Shown piece by piece: positions 18,978 through 27,217 of a stretch of 35,681 bases of DNA. Source of the DNA: Pseudomonas sp. GM84. Its GTDB lineage: Bacteria > Pseudomonadota > Gammaproteobacteria > Pseudomonadales > Pseudomonadaceae. Position numbers and translations under genes: made by a program. Where the stretch lies: contig NZ_AKJC01000228.1 of NCBI RefSeq assembly GCF_000282535.1, positions 1-35,681 on the forward strand, in the 5' to 3' direction. The notes under the pieces are model-generated. The model made no database searches and was not told the origin of the DNA. It saw nothing but the letters and a program-made list of their open reading frames with translations. The first letter of the stretch is position 1. The number at the start of each line of letters is the position of its first letter.

Positions 18978-21830
18978 ATGCTCGAGCTCGCCAAAGAGCA
19001 GATAGCCATGGGCCAGACGGCTGCCGACAAGGCCGAGGCATTGCGCTTGCTGGCGCAGTGGCTGGTGGCCGATGGCCTGGTCGCCGAAGGCTACCTGCAA
19101 GGTCTGCAGGCGCGGGAGGCGCAAGGCTCCACCTTCCTTGGCCAGGGCATCGCCATCCCCCACGGCACCCCGCAGACCCGTGACCTGGTGCATGCCACCG
19201 GGGTGCGCTTGCTGCAGTTTCCCGAAGGCGTCGACTGGGGTGACGGCCAGATCGTCTACCTGGCCATTGGCATTGCAGCCCGCTCCGATGAACACCTGCG
19301 CCTGTTGCAATTGCTGACCCGTGCCCTGGGCGAGACCGATCTGGCCGAGGCCTTGCGCCGGGCCAATTCCGCCGAGGCGCTGCTCAAGCTATTGCAAAGC
19401 GCGCCACAGGAGCTGGCCCTGGACGCGCAACTGGTCGGTCTGAACCTGCCCGCCGAGGACTTCGACGAGCTGGCCTGGCGCGGTGCGCGCTTGCTGCAAC
19501 GGGCCGGTTGCGTCGACAGCGGCTTTGCCGCCGTGCTGCAGCAGGCCGAGCCGCTGCCCCTGGGCGAGGGCCTGTGGTGGCTGCACAGCGAGCGCCAGGT
19601 GCGCCAGCCGGGGTTGGCGTTCGTCACCCCGCAGCAACCCCTGCGTCATCGTGATCAGCCCTTGAATGGCGTGTTCTGCCTGGCCAGCCTCGGGGCTGCG
19701 CACCAGGCGCTGCTCGAGCGTCTTTGCGAAGTGCTGATCGAAGGTCGGGGTCAGACGCTGTACCAGGCGACCAGCAGCCGCGCGGTGCTCGAAGTGCTGG
19801 GTGGCGAGGCGCCGGCAGACTGGCCCAGTGCGCGCATCGCCTTGGCCAACCCTCATGGCCTGCATGCCCGTCCGGCGAAGATCCTCGCGCAACTGGCCAA
19901 GGGCTTCGACGGCGAGATTCGCCTGCGCGTGCTGGACAGCGCACAACCGGCAGTGTCGGTCAAAAGCCTCAGCAAGTTGCTCAGCCTGGGCGCCCGTCGA
20001 GGGCAGGTACTCGAACTGACCGCCGAGCCGTCCATCGCCAACGACGCCTTGCCAGTGCTGCTGGCGGCGATCAAGGAAGGCCTGGGCGAGGAGGTGGAAC
20101 CACTGCCAGAAGCTGCCATGCAGGTTCCGCCAGCTCCCGTCGAGGTGCTTCAGGCACCGGCTGCGGGCAGCCGCATCCAGGCAGTGGGCGCGGCACCGGG
20201 CATTGCCAGTGGGCCGGCGCATGTCTGCGTCGAACGCGAGATCGACTACCCATTGCGTGGCGAGTCGCCCGCGCAAGAACGGCTGAAGCTGCAGCAGGCC
20301 ATGGCAGCGGTGAACAACGCGCTGCAGGCGCTGGTAGAGCGCAGCGACAAAGCCATTGGCGAGATCTTCGTCACCCACCAGGAAATGCTCGCCGACCCGG
20401 CGCTGAGCGACGATGTCGAACTGCGCCTGGCCCAGGGCGAGAGTGCTGCGGCCGCGTGGATGGCCGTGATCGAAGCGGCGGCACGCCAGCAGGAAGCACT
20501 GCACGATGCGCTGCTGGCCGAGCGCGCTGCCGACCTGCGCGATGTCGGGCGTCGGGTGCTGGCGCAGTTGTGTGGCGTGCAGGCCCAGGCCGAGCCCGAG
20601 CAAGCCTACGTGCTGGTGATGGCCGAAGTCGGCCCTTCCGATGTCGCTCGCCTGGACCCGGCAAGGGTCGCCGGCATCGTCACCGCCCATGGCGGTGCCA
20701 CTGCCCATAGCGCGATTGTCGCCAGGGCCCTGGGCATTCCGGCAGTGGTCGGCGCGGGGGCGGCGGTGCTGCAGCTGCAGGCCGGCACCCCGTTGCTGCT
20801 CGATGGCCAGCGCGGCACCCTCAGCGTTGCACCGCCAGCTGATGAATTGCAGCGCGCGCTGGCCGAACGCGACCAGCGCGAGCAGCGTCTGCAAGCGGCC
20901 TGGGCCGATCGCCACGCACCGGCAGTGACCCGCGACGGCCATGCCGTCGAGGTGTTCGCCAACATCGGCGAAAGCAGCGGCATCGACAAGGTGGTGGAGC
21001 AGGGCGCCGAAGGCATCGGCCTGCTGCGCACCGAACTGCTGTTCATGGCCCACCCACAGGCACCGGACGTCGCCACCCAGGAAGTCGAGTACCGCCGTGT
21101 GCTCGACGGCCTGGGCGGGCGGCCGTTGGTGGTACGGACCCTCGATGTGGGCGGCGACAAGCCGTTGCCCTACTGGCCGATTCCCACCGAAGACAACCCG
21201 TTCCTCGGCGTGCGCGGGGTGCGCCTGACCCTGCAGCGGCCGCAGATCATGGAAGACCAGCTGCGCGCCCTGCTGCGCGCTGCCGACCAGCGCCCGCTGC
21301 GGATCATGTTCCCGATGGTCGGCCAGGTGCACGAATGGCGTGAAGCGCGGGCGATGGTCGAACGCTTGCGCGCAGAAATTCCGGTCGCCGACCTGCAACT
21401 GGGGATCATGGTCGAGGTGCCCTCTGCGGCGTTGCTGGCGCCACAGCTGGCGCGCGAGGTGGACTTCTTCAGCATCGGCACCAACGACCTGACCCAGTAC
21501 ACCCTGGCCATCGACCGTGGTCACCCGAGCCTCTCGGCCCAGGCGGATGGCTTGCACCCGGCGGTGCTGAGCCTGATCGACATGACCGTGCGCGCGGCTC
21601 ATGCCCACGGCAAGTGGGTGGGCGTGTGCGGCGAACTGGCCGCCGACCCGCAGGCCGTGGCAGTGCTGCTGGGCCTGGATGTCGACGAACTGAGCGTGGC
21701 CGCACGCAGCGTTGCCGAAGTCAAAGCCCTGGTTCGCCAGGCCGATCACCCGACGGCCCGCGCCCTGGCGCGCGAGGCCCTGCAACAGGACAGCGCCGCG
21801 GCGGTTCGCGCGCTGGTGGAGCGTTACTGA
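18978..21830 (+). CDS. fruB: Fructose PTS multiphosphoryl transfer protein (EIIA-M-HPr-EI)
   Basis: A 950-aa cytoplasmic phosphotransferase carrying phosphate from PEP to the fructose permease FruA. EIIA-Fru is at 1-142 with phospho-His H62 (AIPHGTP). A middle domain (about 150-280) resembles a degenerate second EIIA. HPr is at about 284-370 with H296 (GLHARPA). A linker precedes Enzyme I (about 398-950) with H577 (GGATAHSAIVAR), the PEP-binding barrel (LLRTELLFM, GTNDLTQYTLAIDR), and C884 in VCGELAAD. So the whole PEP-to-EIIB relay is on one chain, as known for pseudomonads. The ATG at 18978 follows AAAGGAG. The stop abuts the fruK ATG (TGAATG). Expression is expected to be Cra-repressed. 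Confidence 0.97.
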   Translation: MLELAKEQIAMGQTAADKAEALRLLAQWLVADGLVAEGYLQGLQAREAQGSTFLGQGIAIPHGTPQTRDLVHATGVRLLQFPEGVDWGDGQIVYLAIGIAARSDEHLRLLQLLTRALGETDLAEALRRANSAEALLKLLQSAPQELALDAQLVGLNLPAEDFDELAWRGARLLQRAGCVDSGFAAVLQQAEPLPLGEGLWWLHSERQVRQPGLAFVTPQQPLRHRDQPLNGVFCLASLGAAHQALLERLCEVLIEGRGQTLYQATSSRAVLEVLGGEAPADWPSARIALANPHGLHARPAKILAQLAKGFDGEIRLRVLDSAQPAVSVKSLSKLLSLGARRGQVLELTAEPSIANDALPVLLAAIKEGLGEEVEPLPEAAMQVPPAPVEVLQAPAAGSRIQAVGAAPGIASGPAHVCVEREIDYPLRGESPAQERLKLQQAMAAVNNALQALVERSDKAIGEIFVTHQEMLADPALSDDVELRLAQGESAAAAWMAVIEAAARQQEALHDALLAERAADLRDVGRRVLAQLCGVQAQAEPEQAYVLVMAEVGPSDVARLDPARVAGIVTAHGGATAHSAIVARALGIPAVVGAGAAVLQLQAGTPLLLDGQRGTLSVAPPADELQRALAERDQREQRLQAAWADRHAPAVTRDGHAVEVFANIGESSGIDKVVEQGAEGIGLLRTELLFMAHPQAPDVATQEVEYRRVLDGLGGRPLVVRTLDVGGDKPLPYWPIPTEDNPFLGVRGVRLTLQRPQIMEDQLRALLRAADQRPLRIMFPMVGQVHEWREARAMVERLRAEIPVADLQLGIMVEVPSAALLAPQLAREVDFFSIGTNDLTQYTLAIDRGHPSLSAQADGLHPAVLSLIDMTVRAAHAHGKWVGVCGELAADPQAVAVLLGLDVDELSVAARSVAEVKALVRQADHPTARALAREALQQDSAAAVRALVERY

Positions 21831-22778
21831 ATGGCCAAGATCCTCACCCTGACCCTGAACCCGGCGCTGGACATCACCGTCAGCCTCGACACCCTGCGCC
21901 CGGGACACGTCAACCGTGCCCACGACCAGCTCAGCCATGCCGCCGGCAAAGGCCTGAACGTGGCCCAGGTACTGGCCGACCTGGGGCACAGCGTGACCGT
22001 CGGTGGCTTCCTTGGCCAAGACAACCTGCAGCCGTTCGAGGCGCTGATCGAGCGGCGCGGGTTTGCCGACTGCTTTGTCCGCGTCCCCGGCGAAACCCGC
22101 AGCAACCTCAAGCTGGTCGAGGCCGATGGCCGGGTCACCGACATCAATGGGCAAGGGCCGCAGGTCGATGACGCCGCCCGCGCGGCCCTGCTGCATCGGC
22201 TGCAGGCGATAGCACCGGGGCATGACGCCGTGGTGGTGGCCGGCAGTCTGCCGCGTGGCATCAGCCCGGAGTGGTTTCGCCAATTGCTCGAGCAACTCAA
22301 GGCGCAGGGCCTGAAGGTCGCCCTCGACAGTAGCGGCGACGCTCTGCGTGCCGGTCTGCAGAGCGCACCTTGGCTGGTCAAGCCCAATACCGAAGAGCTC
22401 GGCGAAGTGCTCGGCCTGGTCGTGGACGGTCCTGCCGAACAGCGCGCCGCCGCCGAGCAGTTGCTGGCCAGTGGTGTCGCGCATGTGGTGGTGTCGGCGG
22501 GCGAGCAGGGCGTCAGCTGGTTCGCGGCTGGCCAGGCGCTGCATGCCCGGCCGCCGCACGTCCGTGTGGCCAGCACCGTGGGCGCCGGTGACTCGCTGGT
22601 GGCGGGCATGGTCCACGGCCTGCTGCTGGCCGAAGCCCCGGCGCAGACCCTGCGCCGCGCCACTGCCATCGCCGCCCAGGCGGTGACCCAGGTCGGCTTT
22701 GGTATCTGCGACCGCGAACAACTGGCGCGCCTGGAAGCCGCCGTGCAACTGACAGAACAACAAGAGGGTTGCCGATGA
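21831..22778 (+). CDS. fruK: 1-phosphofructokinase
   Basis: Converts fructose-1-phosphate and ATP to fructose-1,6-bisphosphate, cytoplasmic. The 315-aa PfkB-family kinase shows TLNPALDITVSLD at the N terminus, AAGKGLNVAQVLADLG, the substrate loop VAGSLPRGI, KPNTEELGEVLG, and the catalytic GAGDSLVAGM with D254. By consuming fructose-1-phosphate it also lowers the Cra effector. It starts immediately after the fruB stop codon and its stop overlaps the fruA start by 3 nt, so translation of the operon is coupled throughout. Confidence 0.96.
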   Translation: MAKILTLTLNPALDITVSLDTLRPGHVNRAHDQLSHAAGKGLNVAQVLADLGHSVTVGGFLGQDNLQPFEALIERRGFADCFVRVPGETRSNLKLVEADGRVTDINGQGPQVDDAARAALLHRLQAIAPGHDAVVVAGSLPRGISPEWFRQLLEQLKAQGLKVALDSSGDALRAGLQSAPWLVKPNTEELGEVLGLVVDGPAEQRAAAEQLLASGVAHVVVSAGEQGVSWFAAGQALHARPPHVRVASTVGAGDSLVAGMVHGLLLAEAPAQTLRRATAIAAQAVTQVGFGICDREQLARLEAAVQLTEQQEGCR

Positions 22779-24508
22779 ACATTGCCATTGTCACCGCCTG
22801 CCCCAACGGTCAGGTGTCCAGCGTGCTGAGTGCGCGCTTGCTGGCGGCTGCCGCCCAGCGCCGTGGCTGGAAAACCTGCGTCGAAGTCGTGGACGCCGAA
22901 CATCCCGAGCGCCAGCTCACCCCCGAGCAGATTGCCGATGCCGACTGGGTGTTGGTGGTCAGCACCGGTGCGCTGGACCTGGCCCGGTTTTCCGGCAAGC
23001 GTATGTACCAGAGCACGCCGGCCCAGGCCCTGGCCGACCGCGAAGGGTTTCTCGACCAGGCTGCCGCCAACGCCCAGGTTCACGTCGATGTGCCTGCCCT
23101 CGAACAGCCGCCAGCGGCTGCGCGCATTGTCGCGGTCACCGCTTGCCCGACCGGCGTGGCGCACACCTTCATGGCTGCCGAGGCCCTGCAGCAGGCCGCC
23201 CAGCAGCTGGGCTATGCGCTCACCGTGGAAACCCAAGGCTCGGTCGGCGCGCGCAACCCGCTTTCGGCCCAGGCCATCGCCGAGGCCGATGTGGTGCTGT
23301 TGGCCGCCGATATCGAGGTGCCCACGGCCCGTTTCGCCGGCAAGCGCATCTACCGCTGCGGCACGGGCATCGCGCTCAAGCAGGCGCGGGCGACGCTGGA
23401 CAAGGCCCTGGCCGAGGCCAAGGTGGAAAGCGCAGGCGACACGGCTGCCAGCGCCGCTGCCGGCAAGGCCGAGAAGGCTGGGGTCTACAAGCATCTGCTC
23501 ACCGGCGTGTCGTTCATGCTGCCGATGGTGGTGGCCGGCGGCCTGCTGATCGCGTTGTCGTTCGTCTTCGGTATCGAGGCCTACAAGGAGCCCGGCACCT
23601 TGCCGGCCGCCTTGATGCAGATTGGCGGCGAGGCCGCGTTCAAACTGATGGTGCCGCTGCTGGCGGGCTACATCGCCTGGTCCATCGCCGACCGTCCGGG
23701 CCTGGCCCCGGGGATGATCGGCGGCTTGCTGGCCGGCACCCTGGGCGCCGGTTTCATCGGCGGCATCATCGCCGGCTTTCTCGCCGGTTACAGCGCCAAG
23801 GCCATCGCCCGTTGGGCGCGCCTGCCGAGCAGCCTCGATGCGCTCAAGCCGATCCTGATCATTCCGCTGTTGGCCAGCCTGTTCACCGGCCTTGTGATGA
23901 TCTACGTGGTCGGCCAGCCGGTGGCGGCCATGCTCGAAGGGCTGACGCACTTTCTCGACAGCATGGGTACCACCAATGCGATCCTCCTTGGCCTGCTGCT
24001 GGGCGGCATGATGTGTGTCGACCTGGGCGGGCCGATCAACAAGGCCGCCTACGCCTTCTCGGTCGGGCTGCTGGCCTCGTCGAGCTACGCGCCGATGGCT
24101 GCGACCATGGCTGCCGGCATGGTGCCGCCGATCGGCTTGGGGATCGCCACGTTCCTGGCCCGGCGAAAGTTTGCCCAGAGTGAGCGCGAGGCGGGCAAGG
24201 CGGCGTTGGCGTTGGGCTTGTGCTTCATCTCGGAGGGGGCGATCCCCTTTGCGGCCAAAGACCCGCTGCGGGTGATCCCGGCGAGTGTGGCCGGTGGCGC
24301 GTTGACCGGGGCGCTGTCGATGTATTTCGGCTGCAAGCTGATGGCGCCGCATGGGGGGCTGTTCGTGCTGCTGATCCCCAATGCGATCAACCATGCGCTG
24401 CTGTATCTGCTGGCGATCGTGGCGGGCAGCCTGCTGACAGCGGTGGTGTATGCCTTGATCAAGAAAAGTGAGCGGGTGGAGTTGGCGGTGGCGCCGGTGA
24501 AGGGCTGA
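22775..24508 (+). CDS. fruA: Fructose PTS permease EIIB'BC
   Basis: A 577-aa inner-membrane transporter that imports fructose and phosphorylates it at C1. The N-terminal EIIB' (1-105) keeps a cysteine (C9 in TACPNGQ) but has lost the TGVAHTF signature. The second EIIB (about 115-215) is the active one, with phospho-Cys C124 in TACPTGVAHTF. EIIC (about 235-577) has some eight to ten membrane segments and the family motifs GGLLIALSF, MIGGLLAGTLGAGFIGGIIAGF, MCVDLGGPINKAAY and SEGAIPFAAKDPLRVIP. The ATG at 22775 overlaps the fruK stop and follows GAGGG. A REP pair ends the operon; no separate T-rich terminator is seen. Confidence 0.96.
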   Translation: MNIAIVTACPNGQVSSVLSARLLAAAAQRRGWKTCVEVVDAEHPERQLTPEQIADADWVLVVSTGALDLARFSGKRMYQSTPAQALADREGFLDQAAANAQVHVDVPALEQPPAAARIVAVTACPTGVAHTFMAAEALQQAAQQLGYALTVETQGSVGARNPLSAQAIAEADVVLLAADIEVPTARFAGKRIYRCGTGIALKQARATLDKALAEAKVESAGDTAASAAAGKAEKAGVYKHLLTGVSFMLPMVVAGGLLIALSFVFGIEAYKEPGTLPAALMQIGGEAAFKLMVPLLAGYIAWSIADRPGLAPGMIGGLLAGTLGAGFIGGIIAGFLAGYSAKAIARWARLPSSLDALKPILIIPLLASLFTGLVMIYVVGQPVAAMLEGLTHFLDSMGTTNAILLGLLLGGMMCVDLGGPINKAAYAFSVGLLASSSYAPMAATMAAGMVPPIGLGIATFLARRKFAQSEREAGKAALALGLCFISEGAIPFAAKDPLRVIPASVAGGALTGALSMYFGCKLMAPHGGLFVLLIPNAINHALLYLLAIVAGSLLTAVVYALIKKSERVELAVAPVKG

Positions 24509-24526
24509 AGATCAAGACCGTGTTGA

Positions 24527-24618
24527 CCCTTTCGCGGGACAAGCCCGCTCCCACAGGTTCACCGCTCACCTCAAGAGCAGCGGTGAACCTGTGGGAGCGG
24601 GCTTGTCCCGCGAAAGGG
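24527..24618. repeat. Paired REP palindrome (pair 5, longest perfect arms)
   Basis: Arms of 40 nt (24527-24566 and 24579-24618) are perfect reverse complements around only 12 nt. This forms a very stable hairpin between the convergent fruA and DUF3820 genes, where it could end both transcripts. The core is GCGGGACAAGCCCGC. Confidence 0.92.
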
Positions 24619-24629
24619 CCGCATCTGAA

Positions 24630-24851
24630 TCAACGCCGATGCTTCTGCCGCAACGGCACCAGCAAATCCCCCAGCCCGTTGTGGTCGATCTCGTGCATCA
24701 ACGCCAGTAACCCCCCAAGTTCCCCCGCCGGAAACCCCTTGCGCGCGAACCACGCCAGGTAGTCACCTGGCAGATCGGCAATGATCCGCCCCTGGTATTT
24801 ACCAAAGGGCATGGTGCGCGTGACCAGCAGTTCGAGGGTTTCCGGATTCAT
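24630..24851 (-). CDS. DUF3820 family small protein
   Basis: A 73-aa protein of the DUF3820 (putative quorum-sensing-regulated / exonuclease-associated) family, recognised by TMPFGKYQGRIIADLPGDYLAWFARKGFP in its first half. The motif resembles a domain found next to some DEDD exonucleases, but no catalytic residues are present here and function is unknown. The ATG at 24851 gives the usual family length. An ATG at 24884 would add 11 hydrophobic residues and is less likely. Convergent with fruA, divergent from the DUF2383 gene. Confidence 0.85.
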   Translation of the reverse strand: MNPETLELLVTRTMPFGKYQGRIIADLPGDYLAWFARKGFPAGELGGLLALMHEIDHNGLGDLLVPLRQKHRR

Positions 24852-24955
24852 GGGCAATGCCTGCAAGAGAAATGCGCCGACCATACTGCAATCTGCACGA
24901 GCGCCCAAGCGGCAATCATGCATAACGCCGTTTCCCCAACTTTTTTGTCAATCAA

Positions 24956-24968
24956 TAACTAATTGATT
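24956..24968 (-). promoter_or_regulatory. IHF consensus site upstream of the DUF2383 gene
   Basis: The minus strand reads AATCAATTAGTTA, an exact match to the IHF consensus WATCAANNNNTTR. It sits within an A+T-rich dyad (AATCAAT at 24950-24956, ATTGATT at 24962-24968), 30 bp upstream of a sigma-54-type -24 element, where a DNA bend is typically needed. Confidence 0.5.
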
Positions 24969-24995
24969 TTAAAAGGATTTATTTTTATCCGCGGC

Positions 24996-25012
24996 TTGGC
25001 ACGAAGGCTGCT
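24996..25012 (+). promoter_or_regulatory. Candidate sigma-54 promoter of the DUF2383 gene
   Basis: TTGGCACGAAGGCTGCT matches the -24/-12 pattern TGGCAC-N5-TTGCW with one mismatch and exact GG-N10-GC spacing. The predicted start lies near 25023, about 28 nt before the ATG, leaving the AAGGAG ribosome site in the leader. A competing sigma-70/sigma-S reading uses TTTATA (25015-25020) as -10. Confidence 0.5.
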
Positions 25013-25050
25013 CCTTTATACCTGACCTTCACCTGCCAAGGAGTTTTGCC

Positions 25051-25527
25051 ATGAGCAACCCCAACAAAGACGTGATCGACGTACTCAACGACTTGATCGA
25101 GTACAGCAAGGACGGTGAGAAGGGCTTCAAGACCTCGGCCGATGATGTGAAAAACCCTGAACTCAAAGCCTTCTTCGTTCAGCGTGCGGGTGAGTGTTCC
25201 GCTGCTGCAAGCGAGTTGCAGAGCGAAGTGCGCCGGTTGGGTGGGGATCCTGAAACGTCCACCAGCATCAGCGGTGACATGCACCGTGGCTGGGTCAACC
25301 TCAAGTCGATGGTCACCGGCAAGGACGAAGAAGCGGTGCTCAATGAAGTAGAGCGCGGCGAGGACCATGCCCTGAAGGCCTACAAGGAAGCACGCGAGAA
25401 GCTGGTCAAGCTGGGCCGCGCTGCCAGCGACCAGAGCTACGCGCTGGTCGAGAAACAGCTGCAAGGCGTGCAGCGCAACCATGACCAGGTGAAAGCGCTG
25501 CGTAACGCAGCCCGCGCTCGCTCCTAG
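25051..25527 (+). CDS. PA2169-family four-helix-bundle protein (DUF2383, ferritin-like)
   Basis: A 158-aa soluble protein predicted all-helical, matching the DUF2383 / PA2169 family, whose fold is a ferritin-like four-helix bundle. Helix 1 is about 5-30 (VIDVLNDLIEYSKDGEKGF), helix 2 about 34-65 (PELKAFFVQRAGECSAAASEL), helix 3 about 75-115, and helix 4 about 120-155. Glu, Asp and His residues in the helices (E17, E23, E48, E102, H106 region) could bind metal. Function is unknown; some relatives are stress-induced. The ATG at 25051 has AAGGAG 7-8 nt upstream. Its stop shares CTAG with the convergent cyclase gene (4-bp overlap). Confidence 0.9.
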   Translation: MSNPNKDVIDVLNDLIEYSKDGEKGFKTSADDVKNPELKAFFVQRAGECSAAASELQSEVRRLGGDPETSTSISGDMHRGWVNLKSMVTGKDEEAVLNEVERGEDHALKAYKEAREKLVKLGRAASDQSYALVEKQLQGVQRNHDQVKALRNAARARS

Positions 25528-27020
25528 GTGGCAGGGCCCTCGACTCGGTTGCGGCCATTGGCCTTGGCTCGGTAGAGGGCTTCGTCCGCCGCCCCCAGTA
25601 CCCGGGCCAGGTCGTGCTGGGTACCTGGGAGGTACACGCCGATGCCGACGCTGACCGTGACCGAACGGGCATCGTCGGCAAACGCCGGCAGGGCTTCGAC
25701 GCTTGCCCGAATGCGCTCTGCCAGGAGCAGGGCGCCCGACAGTTCGGTCTCCGGCAAGATCACCTGAAACTCCTCCCCACCGTAACGTGCCGCCAGGTCG
25801 GCGGGACGGCGCAAGCACTGTTCGATGGCTTTGGCCACTTCGCGCAATGCATGGTCGCCTCCGGCATGGCCATGGCGTTGGTTGAACGCCTTGAAATGGT
25901 CGACATCCACCATCAGCACCGCCAATGACTTGCGGTTACGCTGGGCGCGAGCCCATTCCAGACGCAGCACCTGGTCCAGCCGACGACGGTTGGCAAGGCC
26001 CGTGAGGCTGTCGGTAGCGGCCAGGGTGGCCAGGCCTTGCTCGGCTTCGTGGCGGCGCTGCAGTTCGCGGCCCAGCAGCAAGGTCAGCCAGAGGATGCCG
26101 ATGCACAGCACGCCCGTGGCGACACTGACCAGAATCGCCGTGCGCCGCCATGACTCGAACACCTCGTCGGCCGAATGCACCACCAGCACGATCAAGGGCA
26201 AATCCGCGACCCGGGCGAAGGTGTACATCCGCTGGGCACCGGTACGGGCCGAGCGTGCCGTGAAGCTGCCACTGCGCTCGCCGAGCACGCGCTTGAAGTT
26301 CGGTCGCTCGCTGTAGTCGTTGCCGATCAGTGGGTCTTGCGGGCGCGTGGGTTGCCGGGCGAGCAACTGGCCGCTGGTGTTGAACAGGTTGATGCTGCTG
26401 TCGTCGCCGATATCCAGGCGTTGGAACAGCTCGCTGAAATAGGAGAGGCGCAAGGCGCCTGCGGCCAACCCGGCGAATTCGCCCGAGGGGCCGGAGATTC
26501 GCCGGCTGAAACTGATGCACCAGTCCAGGTCGCCCAGCCTGGCCTTGAACGGCGGGCCCACCAGCAAACCGAGGTTGGGGTCATTCAGATGGGCCTGGAA
26601 TACCCCGGTGTCGGCGAAGTTGGCCTTGCGCGGCACACTGCTGGTGGAGTCGCCCACCACATCGCCTTGTTTGTCGAGCCACAGCACATCGCCGCGTTTC
26701 TTGTCGACGAAGGCTTCATTGAACAGCAGGCGCTGGCGCAGTGGTCCGGGAATCTCGGGCAGTTCCTTGCGGTTGACCGCCCAGATCAGGCCCTGCAGGG
26801 ATTGATCGTAGAGTTCGGCGTTGCGCAGGATATCGCTTTCGATCAGTTGCACGATGTTGTTCGAAGCGCGGATGGCCGACAGCTCGACACTGTCGCGCTC
26901 ACGGGCCAGCAGGTAGCTGACGATGGCCACGATAGCGAGCACGGCAAGGCAACTGCCCAGGTTGAGGATCAGCTCGGGGTGCGACCTGTAGAGTGCGAGA
27001 CGCGGTAATGGAGTGGGCAT
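25524..27020 (-). CDS. Membrane diguanylate cyclase with periplasmic Cache-type sensor
   Basis: Predicted to make cyclic di-GMP from two GTP. The 498 aa show TM1 at about 18-38, a ~250-residue periplasmic double-Cache-like sensor (about 40-290), TM2 at about 290-313, a short coiled linker, then a GGDEF domain (about 340-495). The active-site loop reads GGEEF (414-418), a catalytically competent variant. An intact inhibitory I-site RPAD (405-408) lies five residues before it, so product feedback is expected. DSLTGLANRR begins the domain. The sensor ligand is unknown. The ATG at 27020 has only a weak ribosome site. A well-formed promoter with an operator palindrome lies upstream. Confidence 0.92.
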   Translation of the reverse strand: MPTPLPRLALYRSHPELILNLGSCLAVLAIVAIVSYLLARERDSVELSAIRASNNIVQLIESDILRNAELYDQSLQGLIWAVNRKELPEIPGPLRQRLLFNEAFVDKKRGDVLWLDKQGDVVGDSTSSVPRKANFADTGVFQAHLNDPNLGLLVGPPFKARLGDLDWCISFSRRISGPSGEFAGLAAGALRLSYFSELFQRLDIGDDSSINLFNTSGQLLARQPTRPQDPLIGNDYSERPNFKRVLGERSGSFTARSARTGAQRMYTFARVADLPLIVLVVHSADEVFESWRRTAILVSVATGVLCIGILWLTLLLGRELQRRHEAEQGLATLAATDSLTGLANRRRLDQVLRLEWARAQRNRKSLAVLMVDVDHFKAFNQRHGHAGGDHALREVAKAIEQCLRRPADLAARYGGEEFQVILPETELSGALLLAERIRASVEALPAFADDARSVTVSVGIGVYLPGTQHDLARVLGAADEALYRAKANGRNRVEGPAT

Positions 27021-27059
27021 GCGCGCTACTGCTGAGGCAGGGCCATTTGCGGCGGCGAC

Positions 27060-27100
27060 ATTTTAGGGAAGCGGGAGTTGTCGGACAAGATTTGTCCGAC
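27060..27100 (-). promoter_or_regulatory. Promoter and operator palindrome of the diguanylate cyclase gene
   Basis: On the minus strand TTGTCC (27083-27088, -35) and TAAAAT (27060-27065, -10) are exactly 17 bp apart. The -35 lies inside a perfect dyad: GTCGGACAA (27080-27088) and TTGTCCGAC (27092-27100) around 3 nt. The same bases contain TTGTCGGACAA (27078-27088), which fits the TNGTNNNACNA operator pattern of FadR-type GntR regulators, and a near copy 14 bp away. Confidence 0.6.
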
Positions 27101-27125
27101 GGAATCGTGCGGGTGTTGACTGTAC

Positions 27126-27214
27126 TTGTGGGAGCGGGCTTGTCCCGCGAAGCAGGCAGCGCGCTGCATGGCACCGGCTCTGCCGGTGTTCGCGGGGCAA
27201 GCCCGCTCCCACAA
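27126..27214. repeat. Paired REP palindrome (pair 6)
   Basis: 26-nt arms (27126-27151 and 27189-27214) pair with one G-T position (TGTCCCGC against GCGGGGCA). It lies 3 nt beyond the oprD-family stop codon and 25 nt upstream of the cyclase promoter dyad, so it may insulate the two. Arm order is as in pair 3. Confidence 0.9.
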
Positions 27215-27217
27215 AGA

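Noticed and set aside
19389..22763. 1124-codon minus-strand open frame across fruB and fruK
   Set aside because: Antisense to two genes with all catalytic motifs; the translated sequence has no recognisable domain.
21824..24394. 856-codon minus-strand open frame across fruK and fruA
   Set aside because: Spans the junction of two well-identified genes on the other strand; a high-GC shadow.
24942..24968. Anr/FNR box in the A+T-rich stretch
   Set aside because: TTGAT-N4-ATCAA is not met at the right spacing; the dyad fits IHF better.
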